The position numbers were made by a program, and so were the translations under genes. From NCBI RefSeq assembly GCF_030689305.1, contig NZ_JAUYVM010000005.1, positions 1 through 64,000 of the forward strand: a DNA stretch of 64,000 nt, in the 5' to 3' direction. Below are positions 17,615-26,890 of the stretch, piece after piece (within the stretch, counting starts at the first letter, position 1; each line of letters opens with the position of its first letter). The notes beneath the pieces are model-generated. The model saw only the letters and a list, made by a program, of their open reading frames with translations. It had not been told where the DNA came from and did no database searches. Origin of the DNA: Vibrio penaeicida (GTDB taxonomy: Bacteria; Pseudomonadota; Gammaproteobacteria; Enterobacterales; Vibrionaceae).

Positions 17615-18541
17615 ATGGCTAAAGTATCGGTGATTATTCCCACTTATAACTGCATTGCTTATCTACCCAAAGCAATTAACAGCGTTTTGGAGCAAACTTT
17701 TGGCGACTATGAAGTGATCGTCATTAATGACAACAGCACTGATGAAACCAGCACCTATTTAAATCAAATCACTGATACAAGGTTAAAAGTTCTGACAACG
17801 AAAGGCGTTGGAGCATCTGAGGCTCGAAATATAGGAATACGAGAAGCGAATGGGGAATTTGTTGCTTTCTTAGATGCCGATGATTTTTGGCACCCAGAAA
17901 AGCTAGAGAAACAGCTGAATCTTCACGCCAATCACCCAAACCTAGCCATGAGCTTTACAAACTACGATCACCTAGATGAACAATACCAACTTATTATCGA
18001 CTGCTTTGGGTATTGGAATCAGTTTCAGGTGTCCGAGCAGGACCTTTGCCTGAGCAAACCGCTAGAGTGCGTTATCGAAAACAACATCGTAGGCACATCT
18101 ACCGTTATGGTAAAGCGTGTGGTTCTGGAACAGTTAGGCATGTTTGATGCGCAAACCACTTATGCTGAAGATTGGGAGCTTTGGCTAAGAATATGTGACC
18201 AGCATGACGTGGGTGTTGTAAATTCCGTTTTAACGGGATACCTAATGCGCAATGGCTCAACGACCCAAACAGATAGCCGTCGATTAGATAACCTGAAAAG
18301 TGTCGAATCCATTATTAAGAAATATCAAAGCGCCCGTGATTTAGAACGCGTAGGCTATGCCTCTTTTAACAAAGCCAACGCAAGAGTTCTTGAAGGGTAC
18401 GCGGATTACTATCGGGGGCTAAAGCAATTTTCCACAGCCATCTTATTCGATCTACGAGCGCTGAAATTGGACCCTCAAATCAGAAGATTTCGAAGCTTGT
18501 TGGGGGATTGCAAGAAACTCACGCGCTTGATTATTCAGTAA
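17615..18541 (+). CDS. Family 2 glycosyltransferase
   Basis: A 308-aa GT-A fold glycosyltransferase using a nucleotide-sugar donor. The N-terminus has the family start (VSVIIPTYNCIAYLPKAINSVLEQT), an acidic donor-site motif (VINDNSTDET) and the metal-binding DADD in FLDADDFWHPEKLEKQL. A possible catalytic acidic motif is YAEDWELWLRI. ATG 17615 follows AAGGAAAG. It stands alone rather than in a polysaccharide locus, and the acceptor is unknown. Confidence 0.88.
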   Translation: MAKVSVIIPTYNCIAYLPKAINSVLEQTFGDYEVIVINDNSTDETSTYLNQITDTRLKVLTTKGVGASEARNIGIREANGEFVAFLDADDFWHPEKLEKQLNLHANHPNLAMSFTNYDHLDEQYQLIIDCFGYWNQFQVSEQDLCLSKPLECVIENNIVGTSTVMVKRVVLEQLGMFDAQTTYAEDWELWLRICDQHDVGVVNSVLTGYLMRNGSTTQTDSRRLDNLKSVESIIKKYQSARDLERVGYASFNKANARVLEGYADYYRGLKQFSTAILFDLRALKLDPQIRRFRSLLGDCKKLTRLIIQ

Positions 18542-18574
18542 CACCTGAATTCAGTTTACATTGTAAATTCTTGG

Positions 18575-18979
18575 CTATGCGTCTCTCGGCGGTGCTTCCT
18601 CATACTGCGGTACGCCATCGGCAATCAATTCCCACGTCGCTTTGGAACCCACATAAATATGTCGACTGAGCGAAATTTCTGGGTCGCCATTGATGCAGCC
18701 CAACGTAACGCCATGTACTTCGCCGTTGAATACACCAGTCAGCGTCGAGCCGCATTTTGAACAAAACTGCAGCCCGAATCCGTGTTCGCCAACATAAGAT
18801 GTCAATTTTTCTTCACCAGACAACCATTCAAATTCGCCTTCTTTCACCAGTGCATACGCTGAAGCCTGAGCACTAAATGCTTTTCGGCATCGAGAACAAT
18901 GACAAGATCGAGCGTCGTGAAGCGTTCCATTGATCTTGTACTTTATATCACCGCAAAAGCACTCACCTGTAATCGACAT
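18575..18979 (-). CDS. GFA-family protein (zinc-binding, CENP-V/Gfa domain)
   Basis: A 134-aa Gfa-like protein. Zinc-ligand cysteines appear at ECFCGD, SCHCSRCRKAF and FCSKCGS. The family was named for glutathione-dependent formaldehyde-activating enzyme, but most members have no proven activity. It flanks the restriction island on its left and probably marks the island boundary. Confidence 0.85.
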   Translation of the reverse strand: MSITGECFCGDIKYKINGTLHDARSCHCSRCRKAFSAQASAYALVKEGEFEWLSGEEKLTSYVGEHGFGLQFCSKCGSTLTGVFNGEVHGVTLGCINGDPEISLSRHIYVGSKATWELIADGVPQYEEAPPRDA

Positions 18980-19086
18980 GACGTATCCTTATGTCTATGG
19001 TTTGATGTTCCCTAACAAAAGAGCACTAGCGTAATTGAAGTGCGGATGCACATGATAGGTTTCGTGTGAAGCTGATTCCTACTAAG

Positions 19087-20409
19087 TTATCCAGCTTCTC
19101 TCTGCTCACTTTCCAATTGATCAACTAATTTTAGAGTTGTAGTTATCTGTTTTGCGACAGCATGGATAACATTCATACAAACTGAGTTCCCAAATTGTTG
19201 GTAAACTTGGTTTTGCGAAACAGCATCGACTTTAAAGCTCTCAGGGAAACCTTGCAACCTAGCGCATTCACGAGGGGTAAGCTTGCGAGGATTCTTACGT
19301 AGTTGACTCTGATCTATTAAGATTTCAGAACCATCTTTATAGTATCGAGCGCTAATAGTATTCGTGTACGTACTATCGGCATTGAAAAGTGAATAACCAA
19401 AGCCATTCCCCTTGGTTTTGTGCCCTTCCTTTCGTTTTTGGTGTCCTTCCCACAATCTATCTGAAATAGTAAAACGGTCTTTACCATACTCATCATAGTC
19501 TGCGGTTAGTTCAGCTGTTGTGAGCAGAATATCCCCAACGCGTGTCGGTATCTTTGGTGGTTCAGGCCAAATGAAAGCTTTGTCAAAATCAATATTTGGG
19601 TATTCATCTTTATTAAAACCTATGATGAAAACTCGCTCTCTATTTTGTGGTGCGCCAAAATCACCAGCTCGTAACACGCGAACATCAACCCAATAATTCA
19701 ACTTATCTTGCAATGCATGACGGGCTTCTTCACTCATAGGCACATCTTCAGGGATCTGCTGTTCATGTTTACCTTGTAAGATATCCATAATAGTTTTTAG
19801 AGTACGCCCTTTATCATGCCCTCTGAGCTGCTTAACATTCTCAAGTAAAAAGGCTTTAGGTCGCTTTGCCGCTAGAATTCGTTGAACCTCAAAAAACATT
19901 GTTCCTCTGGTGTCACTGAACCCTTGTTTTAACCCTGCCTGAGAGAAAGCTTGGCATGGAAAGCCACCTAAAAGAATTTCGTGATCTGGGATCAAATCTG
20001 CAGAAATTTTAGTAATGTCACCGTTTGGCATATCGCCATAGTTTGCCAAGTAAGTTCTTTGGGCAAACTTATCCCACTCAGAGGTGAATACACAATGACC
20101 ACCTAATTGTTGAAACGGATAGCGGATGCCGCCAATACCAGCAAAAAGATCAATAAAACGAAAGTCGGCATCTTCTACTTTGCCCTGCTTTAAAGGGGCA
20201 TTATCGTAGAACTTCTTCATTTCATCTTCTAAATCGACAATCTTTCCCCACTTTAATGGTGAAGGCTTGTGCTCTCCAGCTTCCCAACCTCTGATTGTTC
20301 GCTCACCGTCTTTTCCTAATCCTATCAAATTTGCTAGCTCGCGCTGCCCTAATCCGAGCCTATTCCTTAACTCTTTGATATAGTGGGAAGTATTCAATGT
20401 GTGCACCAT
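19087..20409 (-). CDS. DNA (cytosine-5) methyltransferase with N-terminal HTH
   Basis: A 440-aa Dcm-type methyltransferase, probably the modification half of the island. An XRE-like HTH occupies about residues 8-50 (LGQRELANLIGLGKDGERTIRGWEAGEHKPSP). Then come motif I (FIDLFAGIGGIRYPF), the catalytic PCQ of motif IV (GGFPCQAFSQAG), motif VI (FLLENVKQL), motif VIII (QNRERVFIIGF) and motifs IX-X (LTPRECARLQGFP; QQFGNSVCMNVI). All catalytic motifs are intact. The target site cannot be read from sequence. It is divergent from the SNF2 operon across 111 nt carrying repeat operators. The HTH suggests self-regulation, as known for SsoII-type enzymes. Confidence 0.94.
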   Translation of the reverse strand: MVHTLNTSHYIKELRNRLGLGQRELANLIGLGKDGERTIRGWEAGEHKPSPLKWGKIVDLEDEMKKFYDNAPLKQGKVEDADFRFIDLFAGIGGIRYPFQQLGGHCVFTSEWDKFAQRTYLANYGDMPNGDITKISADLIPDHEILLGGFPCQAFSQAGLKQGFSDTRGTMFFEVQRILAAKRPKAFLLENVKQLRGHDKGRTLKTIMDILQGKHEQQIPEDVPMSEEARHALQDKLNYWVDVRVLRAGDFGAPQNRERVFIIGFNKDEYPNIDFDKAFIWPEPPKIPTRVGDILLTTAELTADYDEYGKDRFTISDRLWEGHQKRKEGHKTKGNGFGYSLFNADSTYTNTISARYYKDGSEILIDQSQLRKNPRKLTPRECARLQGFPESFKVDAVSQNQVYQQFGNSVCMNVIHAVAKQITTTLKLVDQLESEQREAG

Positions 20410-20422
20410 ATTTCTCTATTAA

Positions 20423-20505
20423 TATCCGGTTTTTGCCCTGGTGATAGTGCGCACTGTATATTTGATCATACATAATTGCAAGTAGTTATCCGGTTTTTAA
20501 CCCTG
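20423..20505. promoter_or_regulatory. Paired direct-repeat operator in the divergent promoter of the restriction island
   Basis: TATCCGGTTTTTGCCCTG (20423-20440) and TATCCGGTTTTTAACCCTG (20487-20505) are same-orientation near-copies 64 bp apart. The first begins 13 nt upstream of the methyltransferase start; the second ends 15 nt before the SNF2 ATG. Between them lies the perfect palindrome AGTGCGCACT (20446-20455). A single HTH protein bound here could tune both arms, the methyltransferase N-terminal HTH being the obvious candidate. Confidence 0.6.
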
Positions 20506-20520
20506 TAAAAGGAAGTGAGA

Positions 20521-22371
20521 ATGGCTTACACAATTAGAGATGGGATGATTGAGCAGGAAGGAGCTTTTCTGGAAGCTGAACACCTATTTAAGCTTGGTAG
20601 AATATTAGCCAACTCAAGCGATGCTGAAGTTGAATTGGTTATCTCGAAGCGTCCTGCTCGGATCCATTTTGAATTTGAAGCAGAACCAACTCCGAATTTT
20701 TTGCTGTTCTTTCGGGGGAAACTACTCGATAAGGAACAAACGCACGTATTAGTAAACTATGGTTATTTCATCACTGATGGCAGAAGGTTGCATTTTGTTA
20801 GTTCTCACATAAATGAATACTTATCAATCGCCTTTGGAACACTTTCTCTACCTAAGCTAATGAAGCTTCTACGTTCTTTATATTTAGAAGGTTTGATTGA
20901 TGAGTTTCCAGCCCACTTAATTGAACTGCTTAGAGATAAGCAAAAAAAGCAAGCTCACCATGAAAAGCTATTTGTAAAATCACTGTACCCTTATCAAGAG
21001 GAAGGAGTTAATTGGCTCAGCTTTTGTGCTGAGAGCGGTGTTGGAACAATACTAGCTGACGATATGGGGCTAGGAAAAACTGCTCAAGTAATTGCACTTT
21101 GTTGCGATGTATTAGAGAAAAGCTCGAATAGCAAAATTCTTATTGTTGTTCCGAACCCTTTGCTCGATAACTGGGTTAGAGAGTTTCAATTCTTTGCACC
21201 AAGTATTACCCCTTACATCCATTATGGTAAGAATCGTCGAGGTGTCGCCTCTGCTTTTGATGAACACAATGTTGTTATAACCCCCTACACAACAATGTCT
21301 TCAGATATTACGATGTTTGAAGATATGTATTTTGAACTCGCTTTGTTCGATGAAGCGAGCATGTTAAAAAACCCTAAATCTAGTCGCTCTCTATCTGCCC
21401 GCCGTTTGAATATCGGTGTGACTGTTGCGATGTCAGGAACCCCAGTTGAAAATAGTTTAATGGATGCGTGGGCATTGACGGATCTCGTATTTGAAGGGTT
21501 CTTAGGGGAACAAGATAGCTTTAAGAGTCGCTACGTACACTCTGACTTGTCTGAGACACTCAATGAGAATTTGGAAGAGCTTGAGAATAGCTTACGTCAA
21601 ATTACATTACGAAGAATGAAAAAAGATGTGTTAGAGCAACTACCAGAAAAGCTTGATATACACACCGCTGTTTCTTTAGGGGAAACTGAAAAAGCAATGT
21701 ATGAATCACTGATAGACGAGATGCAGCGTGATAATGAATGCGGGGGCAGTGGGATTTTACCATTGATAAATAAACTTCAGCAATTTACCGCTCACCCAGC
21801 TTTGGTTGAACCAACACTGGCTCATGACGTTAACTCTCTCATCAAGCATAGTGCCAAGTTTGAGTTACTTATGATTCAAATGGACAAAATTGTACACACT
21901 AATGAAAAGGTCATTATCTTTGCAACTTTCCAAAAAGCAATTGATTTAATACAAAGAGCGATAAAGGAAAGGTATGGCATTCTGTCTGGGGTTATTGATG
22001 GTCGGACACCTAATGATGAGCGTCAATCACTCATTGACGAATTTTCTTCATCAAAAGGGTTTGATGTTTTGTTGCTGCATCCTAGGACAGCTGGTATGGG
22101 GCTCAATATTACAGCCGCAACTAATGTGATTCACTACTGCCGTCAATGGAACCCTGCACTTGAAGAGCAAGCTACGGCAAGGGCTTGGCGAAATGGTCAG
22201 AAATCCATAGTAAACGTTTACTACATGTACTATGCCCATACGATTGAAGAAAAAATTGATGAACGTATTCGTTTGAAGCAACAGCTCAGTGAACGCGTTG
22301 TATCGGTAACCGATGATAAAGAAACAGACAAGCAGATAATGCTTGCGTATTTGGAAACGTTAGTCTCATGA
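20521..22371 (+). CDS. SNF2/SWI2-family DEAD-like ATPase
   Basis: A 616-aa superfamily 2 dsDNA translocase, first gene of the defence operon. ATG 20521 has AAGGA upstream. After about 155 residues of unknown N-terminal domain come motif I (LADDMGLGKTAQV), motif II DEAS (ALFDEASMLKNPKS), motif III (MSGTPVENSLMDAW), and the C-terminal lobe with motifs V-VI (RTAGMGLNITAATNVIHY; QATARAWRNGQ). These are canonical for SNF2 translocases. It overlaps the next gene by 4 nt (ATGA). It probably moves along DNA to deliver or license the nuclease, by analogy with restriction-associated SNF2 ATPases. Confidence 0.92.
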   Translation: MAYTIRDGMIEQEGAFLEAEHLFKLGRILANSSDAEVELVISKRPARIHFEFEAEPTPNFLLFFRGKLLDKEQTHVLVNYGYFITDGRRLHFVSSHINEYLSIAFGTLSLPKLMKLLRSLYLEGLIDEFPAHLIELLRDKQKKQAHHEKLFVKSLYPYQEEGVNWLSFCAESGVGTILADDMGLGKTAQVIALCCDVLEKSSNSKILIVVPNPLLDNWVREFQFFAPSITPYIHYGKNRRGVASAFDEHNVVITPYTTMSSDITMFEDMYFELALFDEASMLKNPKSSRSLSARRLNIGVTVAMSGTPVENSLMDAWALTDLVFEGFLGEQDSFKSRYVHSDLSETLNENLEELENSLRQITLRRMKKDVLEQLPEKLDIHTAVSLGETEKAMYESLIDEMQRDNECGGSGILPLINKLQQFTAHPALVEPTLAHDVNSLIKHSAKFELLMIQMDKIVHTNEKVIIFATFQKAIDLIQRAIKERYGILSGVIDGRTPNDERQSLIDEFSSSKGFDVLLLHPRTAGMGLNITAATNVIHYCRQWNPALEEQATARAWRNGQKSIVNVYYMYYAHTIEEKIDERIRLKQQLSERVVSVTDDKETDKQIMLAYLETLVS

Positions 22372-23960
22372 ATCAAAAAATAGAATTGCCAGAAGAAGAT
22401 GATTTTCGCCCCTCAGCAGCTCGCTTAGTCGAGAGTCTGCGTGATACCGGTTATAGCAAAGAGGCTGCATTTGCGGATATTATTGATAATTCAATAGCGG
22501 CTAATGCAACTCAAATTGAAGTCGAACTCCAGTATATGTATGGAGAGTTCAGAGTCATCATTAGCGATAATGGTGATGGGATGTCAGAAGAACAACTAAG
22601 AAGCGCAATGCGTTATGGTTCGCCACGCCGTGACAATCCTAAATCGTTAGGTAAGTTCGGTATGGGGCTAAAGACAGCATCGACAGCATTTTGTCGCCGT
22701 CTTGTAGTGCTATCTCATCAAGATGGTAACAACGTTGGTCGAGCGTGGGATATAGATAAAATTATCGCTTCGGATCGCTGGGAGCTAGAAACTCCAAATG
22801 AAGATGATTATTACGATGACTTTGAGGTATTGAGTAGTTTTTCAAATACTAGCGGCACCATGATTATTTGGGAGAATATAGACCGTTTAGTTAAGTCTGG
22901 CAGTGAAAAGCAAATGCGAGAGCAGATTAAGTCTCTTGGTAAAGACCTTTCTTTAGAGCTAAGCGCAGTATTCTTCAAGTTTTTGCACTCTGGTGAAGTG
23001 ACCATTTCAATGAAAGTTGGAGATAGCCCAGCCGTAAATTTAAAAGGTTGGGATCCTCTCTGTTTTGATTTGAATCGAACTACTGATGGCGCTCGTTCTC
23101 GTGTACTTAAAGAAAAGTCAGTACCTATTGAAGTCGGCAATAAAAAGCTTTCATTTACAGTGAGAGGTGGGGTCATCCCATCTCAAAATGAGCTTAACTC
23201 TGATGAACGAGACTACGTTCGATATAGCCTCGATAACCAAGGGCTTTATATCTATCGTGAAGGTCGTCTTATCTGGCACGACGGTTGGCCTCATCGCATG
23301 TATAAAAAGGAAAGCAAGATCACTCGACTTAGGGTTGAGTTAAACTTTAATCATGACCTAGATGATGTATTTAGCATCGACTTCCGTAAGAGCCGTGTGA
23401 TTATTCCTGTTGAAGTTAGGGAAGAACTAAAGCGCCTGATCGCTCCTTGGCGTCAGGAGTTACTTAAGGGGCAAGAACGTTTAGTTTCAGCCAATACCAA
23501 ACGTACACATGGTCCTGCAGATAAAGCTATTGATAAACACAAAAAGCATACAAAGAACTCTGAGATCAAAGTTAATGGTGACACCGTCACCATTCGTAAT
23601 CAAAATCAAATGAAGCCAACCGTTATTGAAGGCATTCGTGTATATGATGATAAAACGGTTCGAGTACATGAAGAAGAGTCATTACTTGGTGATGATTTAT
23701 GGGAGCCTTCATGTGATGAAGAGGGAAATACGTGTGTGACTTTGGGAAAATCTCATCCTTATTTCCACAAGATGTATAACGTTTGCAAGGATAACGTTGA
23801 AGCTATGAAAGCTTTGGATATGTTGCTCTGGAGCTTATCTAATGCTGAACATGGTGAATTTTCTGAAGCGAATCAACATACTTTAAAAGGCTTTCGCCAA
23901 AAAGTAAGTCAGACGTTACGTTATTTAAGTATTGAATTACCTGATGCAGAGGAAGACTAA
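22368..23960 (+). CDS. GHKL ATPase, MORC/MutL-like, of a restriction system
   Basis: A 530-aa protein with an N-terminal Hsp90-like ATPase domain: N box (AAFADIIDNSIAANATQIEVEL), G1 (ISDNGDGMS) and G2 (GKFGMGLKTAS). This arrangement matches the bacterial GHKL/MORC-type ATPases reported with restriction-modification genes by Iyer, Abhiman and Aravind. A linker rich in lysine (about 385-405) leads to a C-terminal module (about 444-530; LWEP...HP...GEFSEAN...FRQKVSQTL) that is repeated at the end of the next protein. It overlaps both neighbours (4 nt and 1 nt), so it is translationally coupled. It may act as an ATP-driven clamp on DNA. Confidence 0.9.
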   Translation: MNQKIELPEEDDFRPSAARLVESLRDTGYSKEAAFADIIDNSIAANATQIEVELQYMYGEFRVIISDNGDGMSEEQLRSAMRYGSPRRDNPKSLGKFGMGLKTASTAFCRRLVVLSHQDGNNVGRAWDIDKIIASDRWELETPNEDDYYDDFEVLSSFSNTSGTMIIWENIDRLVKSGSEKQMREQIKSLGKDLSLELSAVFFKFLHSGEVTISMKVGDSPAVNLKGWDPLCFDLNRTTDGARSRVLKEKSVPIEVGNKKLSFTVRGGVIPSQNELNSDERDYVRYSLDNQGLYIYREGRLIWHDGWPHRMYKKESKITRLRVELNFNHDLDDVFSIDFRKSRVIIPVEVREELKRLIAPWRQELLKGQERLVSANTKRTHGPADKAIDKHKKHTKNSEIKVNGDTVTIRNQNQMKPTVIEGIRVYDDKTVRVHEEESLLGDDLWEPSCDEEGNTCVTLGKSHPYFHKMYNVCKDNVEAMKALDMLLWSLSNAEHGEFSEANQHTLKGFRQKVSQTLRYLSIELPDAEED

Positions 23961-24883
23961 TGAGCTATCAATATGACCTATCCGATTTTAAACGTTATTT
24001 GAATAATAAAAGCCCAAAGTATCGAGTAGATGGCCTTATTTTTTGGCAAAACAGAATCCCATTGCCGATTGATTTATTTAACAAAATATTTAATGAATCT
24101 GATCAGATCGTTACCGATTACGTTTATCAACTAGCGGCAAGCGCTGTTACATTTAGTAATCGAGAGCTATTTGAAAACACATTTGATATTTCAGTGACAG
24201 ACCTTCCCAAAGGGGATTTAAAGAAAAAGCACGTAGCTTTGTTAAACTGGCTGAATGAACAATTATCAGAGCGCTCCATAATTACTCGGATGTCTTATGA
24301 GATTGCAGATATTTTAGGGCTTGATGAGTTCTCTTTCTCTATTGAAAAAGTCGCAGAAGCATTGCATCACCAAGGAAAAAAATACGCTCGTATTTTTATG
24401 CCTGAAGCCGTAAAGGCACAGTATAACTCTGTTCCTTATTGTGAAGGGGTTGGTGCTGATAATACTGATATGTTCGGAAACATTATTGCTGACCGATATA
24501 ATATTTACCGCTCAGGTTTTAGCGATGCGCTTGCTATTATTTTCAATGCTTTATTGGAGTTCCGCATCCTTTGCTCTGGTCGAGGTGAGCATTTAAGTAA
24601 ATACCGCGTTATGACCCCACTAATTGAAAATATTGATGTTCGTTTTGGAAAAACAAGCGATGGTTCATTGTGGGAGCCAGGTTATGAAGAAGACCACTAC
24701 ATAACTCTAAATAATGAACATCCATTAGTTAGTAATCTATCATCTGATGCCTCTAAGCCATTAGCTGAAGTGCTGTTCTATTTGGGTGAGTTTGAAAATG
24801 GTCAATTCTCTGATACTAATAAAAAATTGATAGAAAACCTGCGCCAAGAGATCTCTCGTACTTTATGGATTAAGCACGATTAA
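23960..24883 (+). CDS. Unknown defence-operon protein sharing a C-terminal module with the GHKL ATPase
   Basis: A 307-aa protein of no recognised family. Its ATG overlaps the stop of the GHKL gene (TAATG). The N-terminal about 230 residues are helical-looking and carry no known motif. The last 71 residues (237-307) align with the C-terminus of the GHKL protein: LWEP, TL...HP, then GQFSDTN and RQEISRTL. The shared module suggests that both bind the same partner or dimerise. A strong hairpin follows the gene. Confidence 0.72.
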   Translation: MSYQYDLSDFKRYLNNKSPKYRVDGLIFWQNRIPLPIDLFNKIFNESDQIVTDYVYQLAASAVTFSNRELFENTFDISVTDLPKGDLKKKHVALLNWLNEQLSERSIITRMSYEIADILGLDEFSFSIEKVAEALHHQGKKYARIFMPEAVKAQYNSVPYCEGVGADNTDMFGNIIADRYNIYRSGFSDALAIIFNALLEFRILCSGRGEHLSKYRVMTPLIENIDVRFGKTSDGSLWEPGYEEDHYITLNNEHPLVSNLSSDASKPLAEVLFYLGEFENGQFSDTNKKLIENLRQEISRTLWIKHD

Positions 24884-24886
24884 CAT

Positions 24887-24916
24887 AGTTATAGCTGCCT
24901 TTCGGCAGCTATAACT
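24887..24916 (+). repeat. 13-bp perfect hairpin inside the defence operon
   Basis: AGTTATAGCTGCC and its exact inverse flank a TTTC loop. No T-run follows, so it is more likely an RNA stability or processing element, or a weak attenuator, between the SNF2-GHKL-unknown half and the McrB-nuclease half. Confidence 0.8.
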
Positions 24917-24943
24917 GATTAAAGATATGGGAATATAATAATT

Positions 24944-26890
24944 ATGCTTTCAGAAATAAACTTAGTTGGTAATTGGTTTAAAAATGATCTCGAATCTGGT
25001 TGGTTTTTTGACGAGATTTTTTTTAATGATGAGGCTAAATTAGCTTTTAGTGAACTTGAGCTAGACATTAAAATATTCGAGCATTCAGCACGAGTTGATG
25101 TGGCAAATAATAAGAACCATTGCTACATCCCTAGTCACTATTTCTTATATGCTCTAAAAATCCAGCCTTTTGTGTCCTTACTTAGCGACTACATGGTTGT
25201 CTTTAACCAAGTAAAAAACTCAGTCCCTACGGCCGTTGACTTCCATAATTTAATCAATAACTCGTCAACATCAAACAGTGTTCTGACAGCATTAGACCAG
25301 TATAGTCGCGATAATTTTCTAAATGCATTCCGTTCTAAAAACTATCGTCTGGGTGGGAAAGATATTATTAATGATGACAAAATTAAGGGCAAAAAATATC
25401 GTTCTCAAGATGATTTTATGACCTCAATTTTGTTGAAAGCGTTACCGGTTCCAGACGCAAGTTCTGGCGTACTTGGTGATTTACTCTATGCGTTTTCGAA
25501 ATCCCCGTCGGCATACAAAGTACTCATGGACAACTATTCAGCAACTGTCCCATATATGTTTAGGGCTGGTCGTGGAGATGAGTTGATTTTTATGATTTTA
25601 TCTACGCTGGGTTGGCAAGGTTTACTCGATCCTACTTTGGGTGCAGTTTCTGGGCGATACTCCAACTGGGGAGTGATAGATAAAGCATTCTTGTTTAGTC
25701 CAACACCGGTACCAGGTAACACACAGTATGTTGAAGAACCTATTCATCATTCTCCATCTCTAAATCAGTACGTACATATTAAAAAAGGTTTACTTAATAC
25801 TGATGAATTAATAGCGACCGTCTCTGAACTCATTTCTGGGCTTTGGAAAAACATGTCTATTCAGAAAGATGATGGAGTATTTTTCTTTAGGTCATCTCGT
25901 CGTTTTATCTCGAGTGGTCCTGTATTTGAAGGCGCAACCAATAAAATATTTTATGGTGCGCCTGGTACAGGTAAGAGTCATAAGATTCATACGGAAGAAT
26001 GTAAGGGCGCTGAAAAGATCGTTACAGTTTTCCATCCCGATACACAACACAATGATTTTGTCGGGGCACTGAAGCCAAAAATGGAATTAGGTAGCGATGG
26101 TAAGCCAGTTGTAACCTACCAGTTCCGCCCTGGCCCGTTCACTAATGCTTTAGTAAAAGCAAAGTCCTATCCGGATAAACATATCTGCTTAGTAATTGAA
26201 GAAATCAATCGTGCTCCTGCAGCTGCGGTATTTGGTGAGCTATTCCAGCTTTTAGACAGAGATGAGAACGGGCAAAGTACTTACAAAATCGATTCGTCTG
26301 ATCCAGATATGCTTATGTATATTAATGAGCAACTTCGCTTAGTTGGCTCCCCTGAGTTATTGCAGTTAGAAGTACCATCGAACCTATCAATACTCGCGAC
26401 CATGAACAGCAGTGATCAAACGGTAATGCCGATGGATACCGCTTTTAAGCGTCGCTGGAGTTTTCAATATATTGATATTGATTTCGATAATGATGCAGTC
26501 CCAAGTAGTGACGTTCGTCTTGCCACCGAAAATGGTTTATACGATGTTTCATGGCCGGCTTTAGCACAGATTGTTAACGATGTTCTTATTGACTGTCATG
26601 TGGCTGAAGACCGCCTTCTAGGACCATTTTTCATAACACTAGATGAAATGAAAGATCCTCAAACAGCTAAAGACACGTTAAACGGAAAACTGTTTGTATA
26701 TCTTTGGGATGATGTACTTCGTCATTTAGGACATACAAAAATATTCTCTTCTAAATATAAAACCTTCGGTAAATTATCAAGCGCATTCAACAAAAATATG
26801 GCTGTATTTAATTCGTTTATTGAAGAAAGAATTGAAAAAGAAGGCCGAAAAATTGAGGTAGCTGAGGCACCAGAAAATGCAGTCGAATAA
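24944..26890 (+). CDS. McrB-like AAA+ NTPase
   Basis: A 648-aa protein. The N-terminal about 335 residues are a unique domain, possibly for target recognition. The AAA+ module is of the McrB/MoxR group: Walker A (FYGAPGTGKSHK), a post-Walker segment (TVFHPDTQHNDFVGALKP), Walker B (CLVIEEINRAPAAAVFGELFQLLDR), sensor 1 (LATMNSSDQTV) and the arginine-finger region (DTAFKRRWSF). In McrBC the McrB ring hydrolyses GTP and drives the McrC nuclease; nucleotide choice here is unknown. The last 14 nt overlap the nuclease gene. Confidence 0.92.
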   Translation: MLSEINLVGNWFKNDLESGWFFDEIFFNDEAKLAFSELELDIKIFEHSARVDVANNKNHCYIPSHYFLYALKIQPFVSLLSDYMVVFNQVKNSVPTAVDFHNLINNSSTSNSVLTALDQYSRDNFLNAFRSKNYRLGGKDIINDDKIKGKKYRSQDDFMTSILLKALPVPDASSGVLGDLLYAFSKSPSAYKVLMDNYSATVPYMFRAGRGDELIFMILSTLGWQGLLDPTLGAVSGRYSNWGVIDKAFLFSPTPVPGNTQYVEEPIHHSPSLNQYVHIKKGLLNTDELIATVSELISGLWKNMSIQKDDGVFFFRSSRRFISSGPVFEGATNKIFYGAPGTGKSHKIHTEECKGAEKIVTVFHPDTQHNDFVGALKPKMELGSDGKPVVTYQFRPGPFTNALVKAKSYPDKHICLVIEEINRAPAAAVFGELFQLLDRDENGQSTYKIDSSDPDMLMYINEQLRLVGSPELLQLEVPSNLSILATMNSSDQTVMPMDTAFKRRWSFQYIDIDFDNDAVPSSDVRLATENGLYDVSWPALAQIVNDVLIDCHVAEDRLLGPFFITLDEMKDPQTAKDTLNGKLFVYLWDDVLRHLGHTKIFSSKYKTFGKLSSAFNKNMAVFNSFIEERIEKEGRKIEVAEAPENAVE

